64,000 nucleotides of DNA from a bacterium (GTDB lineage: Bacteria > Cyanobacteriota > Vampirovibrionia > Obscuribacterales > Obscuribacteraceae). Position numbers and translations under genes: made by a program. The notes beneath the pieces were generated by a model that did not search any database, had not been told where the DNA came from, and saw only the letters and a program-made list of their open reading frames with translations. Positions 52,999 to 63,055 of the stretch are shown in pieces (the stretch's first letter is position 1; each line of letters opens with the position of its first letter). Location of the stretch: positions 1 to 64,000 of the forward strand of contig JAGOSY010000016.1 of NCBI GenBank assembly GCA_018062085.1, written 5' to 3'.

Positions 52999-55629
52999 AT
53001 GCTTCAAACCCAAAATATTTTTGTGTTTCCGCGTGACGCATCTGTCTCTTTAAAAATTGGAGAGAAAGAAATCGCCACCCTTGCTTCTGTGGGCGGAAAA
53101 GGTTTTTCACTAATACGGGGCAGTCAATCAGGCCTACCGGTGCCCCCGGGTTTCATTCTTGCAGTAGAGTTTTTTCGCCCCTGGCTAGATGACCTAAAAA
53201 ACTCCGCTGCATGGGCAGAATTTCAAATGGCCGCTGCCGATTTGCCCAGCACCTGCAAGGGCCTTAAAGAGGTAGCCACCCTCTTCAAATTTAATTCAGA
53301 GCAACTTGAGGCACTAGAGCAACCACTAGAACTATTCGCAGCAGAGGCCTTGTTTGCCGTGCGCTCATCTTCACCAGAAGAAGATTTAGATGGTGCTTCG
53401 TTTGCTGGTGGCTACGAGACCATCTTAGGAGTGAGGAAAGATGCTCTCGAGGAGGCCGTAGTGCGCGCTTTCACCTCATGCCTCGACTACCGCGTGGTCG
53501 CTTACAAGAAAGAACATGGCTTTGCCATTGATAGCCCCAAGTTGGCGATTATTGTGCAGCGGCAAATCGCCAGTGAAGTAGCTGGGGTTGCATTCTCGCT
53601 AAACCCGCTTAGCAATGACTTTGACCAGGTCGTAATCAACGCTAACTTTGGCCTGGGTGAGACAGTTGTAAGCGGCCTGGCTACTCCCGATGCATTTATC
53701 ATTGACAAAGTTACTAACAAAATTGTTGTTCGCACCATTGGCAATAAAGAAATTTCACACTGGCTCAATTTGGCCGGAGGCACCACCAATGGTGCAGCCC
53801 CGAATCAGGACACTGCCTGCTTGACTGATCCCCAAATTTTGGAGCTTACGACCCTAGTCAAACAGGTTGAAACTCTATACGGCCAACCAATTGATACTGA
53901 ATGGGCCTTTGCCAACAATCAGCTCTATCTCTTGCAAGCTCGACCGATAACGGCCTATGTACCGGTTCCTGCCAATATGATGACAGCGTGCGGTGCGCAA
54001 AAACAATTGTATCTCGACGTCAGCATAGTCGTACAAGGCTTGCTCAAACCAATTTCTTCAATGGGTACAGATATTCTTGCTGGTCTTATCAAACAGGCTT
54101 CCAAACAACTCTTCGGCGTCAATCTCTTAGGCGAGCCAATTCAGTCTATTGCCATTGTGCAAAATGGTCGTCTCTATTTGAATCTTTCAAATGTGATGAA
54201 GATGTTTGGCAAAGACAAGGTCAGTGCCATGCTCAACAATATGGACCCTAACGCTAGCCGCGCCCTGTCTGAAGTTAACGAAACTGAATATGTAAGCGGC
54301 CACCAGCATCCTCATCCAACCTTTCATTTACTAGTTCGCCTTCCAAAAGTTGCCTGGCGTGTTTTAAAAGCCCGGTTATTTCCACAGCAAGCCCATAAAA
54401 ATGCTCAGCAGCAAATAGCGCATTTCTTGCCCGAAATAAGAGCAATGGCCCAATCCTCCATGGCGATATATGAGCTATCAGAAGCGCTGTTAAAGAAAAC
54501 ATTTCAATTTATTTTCAAGACCACAGTTCCTCTATTTCTAGCCTCGCGCATTGCACTAGAGCACCTCAAGTCAATTGCTGGGAATAGCTCGAATGGCGAG
54601 CTAACCATGCTTGAAAGGGCCTTGCCAAACAATATTACAACTGAGATGGGGCTTGCGCTCTATCAACTGGCTGTCATTGACAAAGATAGTGATTCATTCA
54701 AAGAAAGGTGGAAAGAGTTTCTCTATTGTTTTGGCCACCGTGGTGCCATTGAACTTGATATTGCCGCACCTCGCTTCAGTGAGATGCCACAAATGCTGCT
54801 AAACCAAATAGAAACTCTGCGTCAAACTCTGGGTACTGACGACAACCCCCAGGCACGATTTGATCAGGCGCAAAAAGAAAGGCGAACCGCGTACCAAGCT
54901 ATTTGTAAGCATCTAGAAAAAGATGCCGGCTGGCTCCAGCTGAAGCGCTTTCAGTCGCTCTATAGTGTTTACGAAACTCTGAGTGGCTACCGTGAGATGC
55001 ACAAGTACTTGCTCATCTATACTATTGCGCAGCTTCGGGAACGCTTGCTAGACGCCGCTGATTTGCTTGTAATTTCAAAGCGCCTAAATACCAAGACCCA
55101 AATTTTTGACTTAACTATGAGTGATTTGAAGCTTGCGGCCAGTGATTCGACATACGATCTTCTTAGTGCCGCTCGTCGCAATCGAGCGTTCTCGGATCGT
55201 CTGGCAGCTGTACCTACTTTACCGTCTCTATTTAACTCTCGCGGAGCGATTTTACGCCCCAAACCATGCACTCCGAAAGAAGGCGAAGTGGCCGGCACAC
55301 CCATGTCGGCCGGGGTAGTGCGGGGGCGCATAAAGGTCTTGCACTGGCCCGAGGAGAAGCCCCTTCTACGTGGTGAAATTTTAGTGGCGCGGGCAACAGA
55401 TCCGGGCTGGACACCATTGTTCGTCAATGCCTCAGCCGTAATTTTGGAGATTGGGGGCATGCTACAACATGGTGCCCTGGTAGCGCGCGAGTATGGCCTT
55501 CCTTGCGTATCAGGAGTGAGCAATGCCACTAATCTTTGGACAGATGGCACCTGGGTCGAGGTTGATGGCGGCAGCGGAGTGATTCGCCTGCTAGAGCAAG
55601 AACTGCAACCAGAAGCACCTAACCTCTAA
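52999..55629 (+). CDS. PEP-synthase-like phosphotransferase (rifampin phosphotransferase-type architecture)
   Basis: 876 residues in three parts. The N-terminal ATP-grasp PPDK_N domain (about 20-330) has VGGKGFSLIRG, AVRSSSPEEDLDGASFAGGYET and DTEWAF...LYLLQARPI. A middle helical region (about 340-770) follows. The C-terminal swivelling His domain has TPMSAGVVRGRIKVL and GGMLQHGALVAREYGLP, containing the phospho-histidine. There is no PEP/pyruvate-binding TIM barrel as in PpsA. This order matches rifampin phosphotransferase and its uncharacterised relatives, so the acceptor is unknown. ATG 52999 has GGAGAGG upstream and is preferred to the TTG eight codons earlier. Confidence 0.75.
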   Translation: MLQTQNIFVFPRDASVSLKIGEKEIATLASVGGKGFSLIRGSQSGLPVPPGFILAVEFFRPWLDDLKNSAAWAEFQMAAADLPSTCKGLKEVATLFKFNSEQLEALEQPLELFAAEALFAVRSSSPEEDLDGASFAGGYETILGVRKDALEEAVVRAFTSCLDYRVVAYKKEHGFAIDSPKLAIIVQRQIASEVAGVAFSLNPLSNDFDQVVINANFGLGETVVSGLATPDAFIIDKVTNKIVVRTIGNKEISHWLNLAGGTTNGAAPNQDTACLTDPQILELTTLVKQVETLYGQPIDTEWAFANNQLYLLQARPITAYVPVPANMMTACGAQKQLYLDVSIVVQGLLKPISSMGTDILAGLIKQASKQLFGVNLLGEPIQSIAIVQNGRLYLNLSNVMKMFGKDKVSAMLNNMDPNASRALSEVNETEYVSGHQHPHPTFHLLVRLPKVAWRVLKARLFPQQAHKNAQQQIAHFLPEIRAMAQSSMAIYELSEALLKKTFQFIFKTTVPLFLASRIALEHLKSIAGNSSNGELTMLERALPNNITTEMGLALYQLAVIDKDSDSFKERWKEFLYCFGHRGAIELDIAAPRFSEMPQMLLNQIETLRQTLGTDDNPQARFDQAQKERRTAYQAICKHLEKDAGWLQLKRFQSLYSVYETLSGYREMHKYLLIYTIAQLRERLLDAADLLVISKRLNTKTQIFDLTMSDLKLAASDSTYDLLSAARRNRAFSDRLAAVPTLPSLFNSRGAILRPKPCTPKEGEVAGTPMSAGVVRGRIKVLHWPEEKPLLRGEILVARATDPGWTPLFVNASAVILEIGGMLQHGALVAREYGLPCVSGVSNATNLWTDGTWVEVDGGSGVIRLLEQELQPEAPNL

Positions 55630-55631
55630 AA

Positions 55632-56039
55632 CTAAGGCGATTTTTTCTCAGCTTGCTTTGTCGCTTGCTTCGTAGATTTTGCGGCAGTAGTCTTATTATT
55701 AGCTGATACTGCTTTTGTCTGTTTTTCCGCTGTTACCGGTTTTTCGTTTTTTGCTAGTTGTTCCTTTGCCGACTTATCGTTGTTCGCAGAAACTTTCTTA
55801 GACTCGTGCTTCTTAGACTCATGCTTGCTCAGCGGCTTCACAACTGCCGCTTTACCAGCCACTATCGCTTTGCCCGCAGAGTCATTCTTCTCAATTTTTT
55901 CCATGTTTTTCTTGTGCACCACTGGCGGTAGCTTCGGATCAACAACCAAAACCTGGCGACTGTGAAACCCATAGGCATACGCCACAAAGAATGTGTCAAC
56001 CACTAGCAAGAATGAAATAAATTTGCCCTTAGCTTTCAT
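55632..56039 (-). CDS. Lys-rich membrane-anchored protein
   Basis: A 135-residue protein with one N-terminal hydrophobic helix (about 7-24, SFLLVVDTFFVAYAYGF). A long Lys/Ala/Thr/Asn-rich, disordered tail with short KHESKK-type repeats follows. No family is recognised; the composition suggests an extracytoplasmic linker or polyanion-binding tail. Its stop is two bases from that of the convergent phosphotransferase gene and its start is two bases after the stop of the upstream gene, so it forms an operon with 56042-56689. Confidence 0.65.
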   Translation of the reverse strand: MKAKGKFISFLLVVDTFFVAYAYGFHSRQVLVVDPKLPPVVHKKNMEKIEKNDSAGKAIVAGKAAVVKPLSKHESKKHESKKVSANNDKSAKEQLAKNEKPVTAEKQTKAVSANNKTTAAKSTKQATKQAEKKSP

Positions 56040-56041
56040 GC

Positions 56042-56689
56042 TTATTTTGCGGTGAAGTGTTTAGTGTCATTAACATCGTCGCTTTCTGAGGCATTGCGGG
56101 CATAGCTTAAAACTACTGCCGAAGACTCATAATTCTCTTGCACATGAGGCCCAGAGACAAGTTGCACAGTTAAAATAGAAGACGCATCGCCAGGATGCTT
56201 GTTGTACTGCGCACCAAGTGCTTTAGATTCGAAAGTTACTTCGTTATCGCCTTCTTTAACAAAGCGAGTAATATCAACGTTTTTGCCAGGCCCAAAGAAA
56301 TTATCGACTGGCGTATCGTTGACTTTGACTGTAATTGAATAACCCGTATAGTCAACGCCAGAAGATGAAATCCAATATTTAACTTTGTTTTTTGCCGCTT
56401 TAGGTTTGTCGCCGCTCTCCACTGGAATCTCACCAGCCTTTGCCTCTTTCTTCACAGTAGCAGGTGGAGCAGAAGACGCTGCTGCTGGAGGAAGGGCATT
56501 AGCAGTACCAGGAGGGACATTCTGCACCGGCGCCAAGCGCTCATGAATGCCCAAGAAATAGCCGCCGAACCCAGAGCCGCCCATAAGCAGGGCAAGAATT
56601 AGCAAATCGAGCATAGCCTTCACCAGCTCATTGCCCTTCTGTTTCACGGCCTGCACCACTGGCTTATCCGTCATTCTCCCCCCAAGCAT
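56042..56689 (-). CDS. Membrane-anchored hypothetical protein with beta-rich outer domain
   Basis: 215 residues. A cytoplasmic start and one TM helix (about 26-48, LDLLILALLMGGSGFGGYFLG) lead to a Pro/Ala-rich linker. A soluble domain (about 100-200) has strands like YTGYSITVKVNDTPVDNFFG and DITRFVKEGDNEVTF, which resembles a jelly-roll ligand-binding module. No named family. ATG 56689 has AGGA seven bases upstream. Operon with the Lys-rich anchored protein. Confidence 0.6.
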   Translation of the reverse strand: MLGGRMTDKPVVQAVKQKGNELVKAMLDLLILALLMGGSGFGGYFLGIHERLAPVQNVPPGTANALPPAAASSAPPATVKKEAKAGEIPVESGDKPKAAKNKVKYWISSSGVDYTGYSITVKVNDTPVDNFFGPGKNVDITRFVKEGDNEVTFESKALGAQYNKHPGDASSILTVQLVSGPHVQENYESSAVVLSYARNASESDDVNDTKHFTAK

Positions 56690-56830
56690 TTGCTATTCCT
56701 ATTTAGTTTAGCCCTGAGCTGAGACTAATACTATCCTTACCAAGGTATAAAATCATTGGGCCCAAGGCAAGAGCAAGAAAGCGTAGGCAATAATAGATGT
56801 CAGGCATACATGAATGACGGAATTACATAG

Positions 56831-58588
56831 ATGACTCGAAACCGTCAAACCAGGCTACCTGCGACCACAATATGCCTCTTGCTCACCACTTGGATAGCGT
56901 CAGCGCCGGCCCCAGCCCATGGCCAAGGCCTAGTCAAAAGCTACGCCATCGAGAATCAAGCCTACACGCTCTCCGCCCAAGGCGAAGAGCTGTCAAGACA
57001 AGGCAGCTACGGCAGTGCACTGGCGCTCTTAAATCAAGCGGCCTCGTTTGACCCAACCTCTTACTCTGAGCGCATTCATTTAGACATGGCTGACTGCTAC
57101 CAGAAGATGAAAAATTACGATCAGGCCATTGCCGAAACCAAAGCAGCCAACAATTTCAACCCCCAGCGAAGCAACGCCTTGTTCCTGCTTGCCTTGATTT
57201 ACTATCAGGCTGAGAGGTTCGACTTATGCGTTATTGCCCTCAATAACTACTTAAAAGTAGCAGAGCCAGCAGGCCGCGCCCAAGCGCAAGAGCTGCTCAT
57301 TCGCGTAAAATCATACGACTGCGCCAAGCTAGGCACCGCAAAACTTGGCGCTGGCAAGGTGAAAGAAGCAATTAAATACCTAGAGCTGGCCAGCACCGCA
57401 GACCCCTCGGCCAATTCATCTTGCGTGCACGCTAATTTGTGCTTCGCCTATCGCCAATCTGGCCAACTAGACAAGGCCATTGCCGAGGGCAAGAGAGCCC
57501 TCCAATATGATGCCAAAGACAGCAACGTCACTTACAATCTGGCTATAAGCTATCAAGATCAGGCCAATTTTGATGAAGCAATTTCGTGGTTGCGCCGTTA
57601 CCTTGAACTGGAAAGCGACGGCAATAGACGCACCCAGGCAGAACAGCTGATTTCTGAGTTGCAAGACGACCGCAAAAAACTTAAAAGTGCAAACAATAGC
57701 CGCCCAGACTATTTAGAAATTTTGAAAGAGAAAGACCATCTCTGGACCTGGTCAAGCAAAAAGCTACCAATCAAAGTATTCATTAGCTCAGCCAAGGGAG
57801 TAGCAGGCTATCGCTCGGCTTATCGCAATTATGTAATAAAAGCACTAGATACATGGTGCGAAGCATCAGGTAAAAAAATCAGATATGTCATTGTCAAAGA
57901 TAGTTCTGATGCTGACATAAAAGTGCGTTGGACAGATGCTGCTCTTGATTCCTCCTCCGAGACAAGGGTATCGGCTGGTGTGACGAGCCTAAGCCAAAGC
58001 GAAAACGAATTGAACGAAGCTGTGGTCAATTTGCGCACCACTGACCCCTTTACCCCTGGCGCCTTTGTCAAAAATGGCGAGATGGCCTCAACTACCGTGC
58101 ATGAAATTGGCCACGCTCTTGGCCTCGATCACTCAAATTGCATTTACGATGTCATGTATTTCCGCGCTTTCCCAAAACAAACTGGTCAACCGACAAAGCG
58201 TGACAGAGCGACTATAGCTCTGCTCTACGGCAATCACCCCGGTGTCACTTTCGCCCCTAACCCTGAAGCTAATACACCTGATGCAGTGGTGGTGTTTTCT
58301 CCACCTCCTTCGTTTGCACCACCACTGCCACCAAAGGCCGACAAGCTTGTGCCACCACTATTTATTCCACCACCCTTCAATGCAGCAAAAGAAAAGCTAA
58401 CACCACCACTATTTGTTCCACCGCTACCAGCTAAAGACAAGCCAAAGACACCTAGCGTCCCCATTCCTACATTCTTACCGCCGGCACTCTTGCCAGCAGC
58501 AATAGACAGCATAAAGAAGAAGGACACCACCAAGAAACCTGCTGCCGAAATGCCAGCGCCGTTCTTCATGCCGCCGCCAAAGCCCTAA
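56831..58588 (+). CDS. Secreted TPR protein with matrixin-type metallopeptidase domain
   Basis: 585 residues. A signal peptide is predicted at 12-31 and about six TPR repeats at 35-275. A metzincin domain (about 305-465) has the full zinc site HEIGHALGLDH (H424, E425, H428, H434) and a downstream Met-turn in YDVMYF, so it is probably an active protease. The last 120 residues are Pro-rich with repeated PPLFxPPxxA units, perhaps spanning the wall. It is the only window peptidase with the extended metzincin signature. Substrates are unknown. The ATG has no strong ribosome site but gives a clean signal peptide. Confidence 0.82.
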   Translation: MTRNRQTRLPATTICLLLTTWIASAPAPAHGQGLVKSYAIENQAYTLSAQGEELSRQGSYGSALALLNQAASFDPTSYSERIHLDMADCYQKMKNYDQAIAETKAANNFNPQRSNALFLLALIYYQAERFDLCVIALNNYLKVAEPAGRAQAQELLIRVKSYDCAKLGTAKLGAGKVKEAIKYLELASTADPSANSSCVHANLCFAYRQSGQLDKAIAEGKRALQYDAKDSNVTYNLAISYQDQANFDEAISWLRRYLELESDGNRRTQAEQLISELQDDRKKLKSANNSRPDYLEILKEKDHLWTWSSKKLPIKVFISSAKGVAGYRSAYRNYVIKALDTWCEASGKKIRYVIVKDSSDADIKVRWTDAALDSSSETRVSAGVTSLSQSENELNEAVVNLRTTDPFTPGAFVKNGEMASTTVHEIGHALGLDHSNCIYDVMYFRAFPKQTGQPTKRDRATIALLYGNHPGVTFAPNPEANTPDAVVVFSPPPSFAPPLPPKADKLVPPLFIPPPFNAAKEKLTPPLFVPPLPAKDKPKTPSVPIPTFLPPALLPAAIDSIKKKDTTKKPAAEMPAPFFMPPPKP

Positions 58589-58723
58589 CGCATAATTTTT
58601 CTGCGAAAGCGAAAGCCCGTAGGCGTTTTCAGATTTCAAGTATTTTTCAACTCGTCTCAATACTATGGCAACATCGAAGGCAAAGCCGACGAAGGACATT
58701 AGTAATTTTGAGGAGTACATAAA

Positions 58724-59602
58724 ATGAGATTTGATGATGCTGGTCAAGGAAATGCTGGAGACGTTACAGATAAGCCCCCGGTTCAGGCGGATGTCAGCTT
58801 AGGCCAGCAAGTCATGGACTTAGTGAGAGGCAGTGCCTCAGAAATGGCTTCAAAGGCCAAACCTGCTATCAGCGAGAAAATCGGTCAAGTAATAGATTTC
58901 GCTAAAGAAGTTGGAGTAGAAAGTATACTTAGCGGTGTATGCCGCAGTGGTGCTCAAGATCTCGCCACCAACAATATGGATAAGCTGCTAAACATGGCAG
59001 CCAAGATGCCTGACGGAAAACTTGAAACAACCAGATTAGCTGATCAGGCCGTGCTTCTAGCCGGTGGCTGCCTCGATAGAGACACTGCTAATTTCTTACG
59101 CAACGTTCAATCAATTGAAAAACGCGGCAATCATTTTGAAGTTGAATTCAAAAACACCTCTTCAATCAAAATAGGCGAAACCGTTCCTGGCACAGCAGGC
59201 CTAGTAGAGCTTTCTAAAATGCAAATGGACAAAGTGTCATTTGACTTAGTTTCGAAAGACGGCGCCCAACAGCTCGCCAACATAAAGGGAATGAATCTGA
59301 AGTTCGAAGGCCCGATGGGTTACGATTTTGACGGCACCATTAAGAATGTCACCATAGTGCGCGGCGCCGATGATCGCCTGCACTACCAAGCCCAGGTCGC
59401 TCAAAAATCTGTGTTAGCACATCTGATCGGCGCTCCATCCGAAGTCACTATCAATTTAAAGCCTGACAGCAATGGCCACCTAGTAGTAACAAATCCATCA
59501 GAAATCAAAACCAAAATCATAAAATCAGTAGCTATCGGTCAGGCCTTACCGGCCGTACTTCCCGGAGGTCTAGGTACCGCGATTGGAGTAATGACAAGAT
59601 AG
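58724..59602 (+). CDS. Hypothetical protein, possible N-terminal part of a broken gene
   Basis: 292 residues from an ATG with GAGGAG at good spacing. It has no signal peptide. It is helical in the first 120 residues, then beta-rich with RNVQSIEKRGNHFEVEFKN and GYDFDGTIKNVTIV. No family is recognised. It ends in a TAG at 59600. The reading frame directly downstream (different phase) stays open for over 800 bases and encodes DG/WGP repeats with no start codon for the first 240 bases. This suggests the two were once one gene. Confidence 0.55.
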   Translation: MRFDDAGQGNAGDVTDKPPVQADVSLGQQVMDLVRGSASEMASKAKPAISEKIGQVIDFAKEVGVESILSGVCRSGAQDLATNNMDKLLNMAAKMPDGKLETTRLADQAVLLAGGCLDRDTANFLRNVQSIEKRGNHFEVEFKNTSSIKIGETVPGTAGLVELSKMQMDKVSFDLVSKDGAQQLANIKGMNLKFEGPMGYDFDGTIKNVTIVRGADDRLHYQAQVAQKSVLAHLIGAPSEVTINLKPDSNGHLVVTNPSEIKTKIIKSVAIGQALPAVLPGGLGTAIGVMTR

Positions 59603-60528
59603 TCGTCTTCAAGTCGTCAGAATTAAAATTCAGCAGGGAAGAGGTCGGCAGTGCACTAGCAGACAACTCAGCAGTTGCCAGTGGAACCAAGCTCAACTAT
59701 GCCGAGATCGCCAGTCAAGAGTCTGCCAAATCGGACAGTAAGAGCAGATCAGCCCGCGACACTGTCGCACCAAGCGATGCAGTTGCAGACCTTGTATTCG
59801 ACAACTGCTCAGAAAAATATACGTACTGGCAAGACGGCAGCATGAAGAAGGAAAACTCACAAACCGGCAGAGGCTACACCAGCTATCAACCCGATGGCAC
59901 CAGGGTGACGAAAAGCTGGGGGCCAGAGATCGCTGACAATAGTGTGGCGACCAGCTATCCTGACCAAAGTTATAAAGTAGAAAGCAGAGACGGAACAGGC
60001 TACCTGAGCACTGCAGATGGGAAAAGAACACACTGGGGTCCGAACAAAAAAGACAATTACACAATCACAACTGACAAAACCGGAAACGGCCAGAAAGTCG
60101 ACCTAGACGGCACCAAATCTGCATGCTGGGGCGACGGTACCCAAAGAGTACAAAACCAAGATGGCACAGGGCATGTTAGCCAGGTTGACGGCTCGCTTGA
60201 ATCGTGGGGCCCCACGGCCAGCCATAACTTCAAAGTTAAGGTAGGGCCCAATGGCGAAAAAGAAGTAACTTACTTAGATGGTTTAAAATATAGAGAACAT
60301 AAGAATGGACTGGTTACAGAGCTCAAGCCAGATGGTACAAAGGTTGAATAGAAAGCCCATCAAGATGGTTCGCACACAGTTGTTGAAGCCGACAAGCACG
60401 GCGAAACTAGCGCCATGTATATTTCGTTAGATGCTCCACCGAACAAGAGACACGTTGCTATCAACATACAAGATGAGACCTTTGGCTGCGTAGTTCTCGT
60501 AGGCGAACCAATTAGAAAAAAACACTAG
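59603..60528 (+). pseudogene. Repeat-rich C-terminal part, frameshifted and interrupted by an amber codon
   Basis: The phase that contains the ATG at 59842 is open from about 59470 but has no ATG, GTG or TTG before 59842. It still reads as protein (VVFKSSELKFSREEVGSALA...). From about 59850 it encodes three to four units of the form GTGYxSxxDGxxxxWGPxxxxN, 36-45 residues apart. The phase stops at TAG 60349-60351, then continues with the same style (QDGSHTVVEADKHGET) to TAG 60526-60528. One frameshift relative to 58724-59602 and one in-frame stop explain the layout. Decay, sequence error or recoding are all possible. It ends 26 bases before the next kinase gene. Confidence 0.55.
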
Positions 60529-60554
60529 TTTGAGAATATCGGAAGTCAGAATTA

Positions 60555-63038
60555 ATGGCAACTTGCCTCGGTTGCGGAAACAATATAGCTTCAACCAAAG
60601 CAGCCTCCCTAACTCAGTTTGTTTTGGGCAAAGCCGGATGTACATGCAAACAGCATCCAGCAAAAATGGCGAAGGCAAAACTTGAGATTTCATACTGCTC
60701 ACGTTGCTCTAAAAAAATACAAAATAAATCGCGCGCCTCGCTGACTGCCTTTCTGCAAAATCGAAATTACTGCAATTGTAAGCGCACAGTTATAGTGCAA
60801 AAGACCAGTGCACGGCTGAAGGCATCACAGTTAACCAGCAATAGCAAACACGACGAAGAAGCAGTGATACAGGCGCAGTTGCAACAGGAACTAGAGACAG
60901 CTAAAACTCTTGCCAATACATACAAGCTTGTTGACAGTTTAGGCGAAGGTGGAATGAGTTATGTCTATCTAGCTGAGCATACAAGATTGCATCGCCTAGT
61001 AGCCCTCAAAATCATGAAGGCAGATCTGGCAATTGAAAATAATGAAGCACTGTTTCGCGAAGAAGCAAGAAAGCTGGTTCTGCTAAATCACCAGAGCCTA
61101 GTCAAAGTATTAGACTTCGCACTGCATGAAGGCAAGTGGCCGCTTATTGCCATGGAGCTTATTAGTGGAGAAACTCTAGCTGACAGAATAGATAGACTTG
61201 GACCAATAGAAACAGATGAAGCTCTATCTATTTTCAAGAAGGTAGCCGAAGGACTTGCATACATTCATTTAAAAGGCCTAGTACACAAAGACTTGAAGCC
61301 TGGCAATATCATGCTTGCCAAAGGTAGCGATAGCGAAGGGGCTGATGAAAAAGCCATCGGCAAGAGTGAGGCCGATGTCAAAATCCTCGACTTTGGTATC
61401 AGTCAGTTCAACCAATATGGTGCGATTTCTCAACCTAGAACAACTGAAATAATTGGTTCGCCCTGCTATATGAGCCCAGAAGAATGGTTATCTGGCGCCA
61501 TTACTCCACGAGCCGATCTCTATGCTCTCGGCTGCTCGCTATACGAAGCATTGACAGGGCACGCACCCTACGAGGCAGTGAACATTGACGACATAAGAGA
61601 GCAGCACATCAATGCACCATATCAGGGCCTAACAACCAATAGCATAAACCCGCACCACTCAATAGAACTAGAACTGCTACTGAAAAACCTACTGGCTAAG
61701 GATGCAGATGAGCGTCCACATAGCGCCCAAGAGGTAATTAACAGCCTTAGCGAAATTCTGAAAAAAGATCAAAACCACATCCCGAAACAGCTCGATAGTG
61801 CACCACGCTCGGTGCAACAGATGCTGGTGCTATTTTTAGCAACCGCAGCAACTATAGCGACAGTTTGTGCAGCTGCAATCTATTGCGTGCAACGATCTCA
61901 ACAAAGCAAAGCGGAGTTACCGACCGCAGAGCAAAATCGACGCGAGCCAAACCGCGATGATTTTGGTGCCATCGGCCTAATAAAAAGTGTTGCCGGCTCA
62001 ATGTCGAACGAAGACAAGGACGTCTCCACTCTGTCACGGCTTGGTGCGGTCATTAACCCTTCGGGCGCGAAGACAAATAAATCACTTAGGCCAATTCAAA
62101 TCTCGGCACAAGACGGTGCCATTTCAGTACTGGTGCCTCATGGAGTTCCTCTAGGATTTCTACAAATGGTAGGAACTAAAGTAGTTTCAAAAGAAATATC
62201 ACTTATTGACAAAGTAACAATCGATCCCACCCGAGGAAAACTTTTCTGGTCGATGGGATCTAAAAGAATAGCCGACCAACAAGGCATGAGCAGTTATATC
62301 GAGCAAATGAGCAAATTGCCACTGTTTGGTATGCGCTCGTACTGTAGCTCTAACAGCTCCGTCCAAAAAGCAATCTACCGAATGAAAGAGCTGATTAGCC
62401 TCGAACTCTATGGCAGTGAACAAACCGAATCATGTGTGCTCCCAGAGATAGATAATCTCTCACACCTAAGGTACCTCACAGTACTCCGCCAAAACTTTTC
62501 ATTGATAGAAAACTCGGCAGAGATACCATTAGTTGGAGAAACTGAAGCAGACAAAGTTGCCAAACTCAAGATATTGCCACAGCTAGAATATATTGAAGTA
62601 GGTGAAATCGGGAAGCTAACAAATTTGATAGCTAAGTTGAGCAGTTCTAAGAAGCTTAAATTCTTGGCTATATTGAGCTCAGAACTAAGTGAAGATGATT
62701 GCCGGCAGATAGCCAAAATCAAACAACTCAAATGGCTTATTCTCAGTAAGACAAGAGTAACGCCAAAGTCTATAGATACACTTTTGAGCATGGCAAATCT
62801 TGAAGCCATCGATTTTACAGACAACTACATAAAAGTCAGCCAAATCAACCAGATAGCCGACACAAGCTCACTCAAATTTATTTTCACGAACAGAGAAAAA
62901 CTTGGCCTCTCTTCCGATGCTTTCAATAGCCTCAAAGAGAAACTTGCAGTGCGAAATATCAGGCTCAAAGATGGCACAGAAACGTGGACTGCTCGTGGCT
63001 TCTGGGACGATCCGGTAGGAGCTTACAGGTTGAGATAG
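60555..63038 (+). CDS. Ser/Thr kinase with duplicated N-terminal Cys module, TM segment and LRR-like region
   Basis: 827 residues. The N-terminus has two copies of a Cys module with the same spacing: C4-x2-C7-x21-C29-x-C31 and C48-x2-C51-x21-C73-x-C75, probably two zinc-binding knuckles. The kinase domain (about 122-395) has GEGGMS (130-135), K152, HKDLKPGN (D246, with Lys where Arg is usual in HRD) and DFG (D279). A TM helix lies at about 423-445 and an outer region with LRR-like strands follows (about 600-800). The plan matches the kinases at 3171 and 5494 apart from the Cys modules. The GGAAG upstream of the ATG is at acceptable distance. Confidence 0.88.
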   Translation: MATCLGCGNNIASTKAASLTQFVLGKAGCTCKQHPAKMAKAKLEISYCSRCSKKIQNKSRASLTAFLQNRNYCNCKRTVIVQKTSARLKASQLTSNSKHDEEAVIQAQLQQELETAKTLANTYKLVDSLGEGGMSYVYLAEHTRLHRLVALKIMKADLAIENNEALFREEARKLVLLNHQSLVKVLDFALHEGKWPLIAMELISGETLADRIDRLGPIETDEALSIFKKVAEGLAYIHLKGLVHKDLKPGNIMLAKGSDSEGADEKAIGKSEADVKILDFGISQFNQYGAISQPRTTEIIGSPCYMSPEEWLSGAITPRADLYALGCSLYEALTGHAPYEAVNIDDIREQHINAPYQGLTTNSINPHHSIELELLLKNLLAKDADERPHSAQEVINSLSEILKKDQNHIPKQLDSAPRSVQQMLVLFLATAATIATVCAAAIYCVQRSQQSKAELPTAEQNRREPNRDDFGAIGLIKSVAGSMSNEDKDVSTLSRLGAVINPSGAKTNKSLRPIQISAQDGAISVLVPHGVPLGFLQMVGTKVVSKEISLIDKVTIDPTRGKLFWSMGSKRIADQQGMSSYIEQMSKLPLFGMRSYCSSNSSVQKAIYRMKELISLELYGSEQTESCVLPEIDNLSHLRYLTVLRQNFSLIENSAEIPLVGETEADKVAKLKILPQLEYIEVGEIGKLTNLIAKLSSSKKLKFLAILSSELSEDDCRQIAKIKQLKWLILSKTRVTPKSIDTLLSMANLEAIDFTDNYIKVSQINQIADTSSLKFIFTNREKLGLSSDAFNSLKEKLAVRNIRLKDGTETWTARGFWDDPVGAYRLR

Positions 63039-63055
63039 TGAATTCTCAACCGTAT

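Noticed and set aside
56042..56674. Alternative ATG at 56674 for the anchored protein
   Set aside because: It lies only about two bases from its purine run, while the ATG at 56689 has AGGA at normal spacing.
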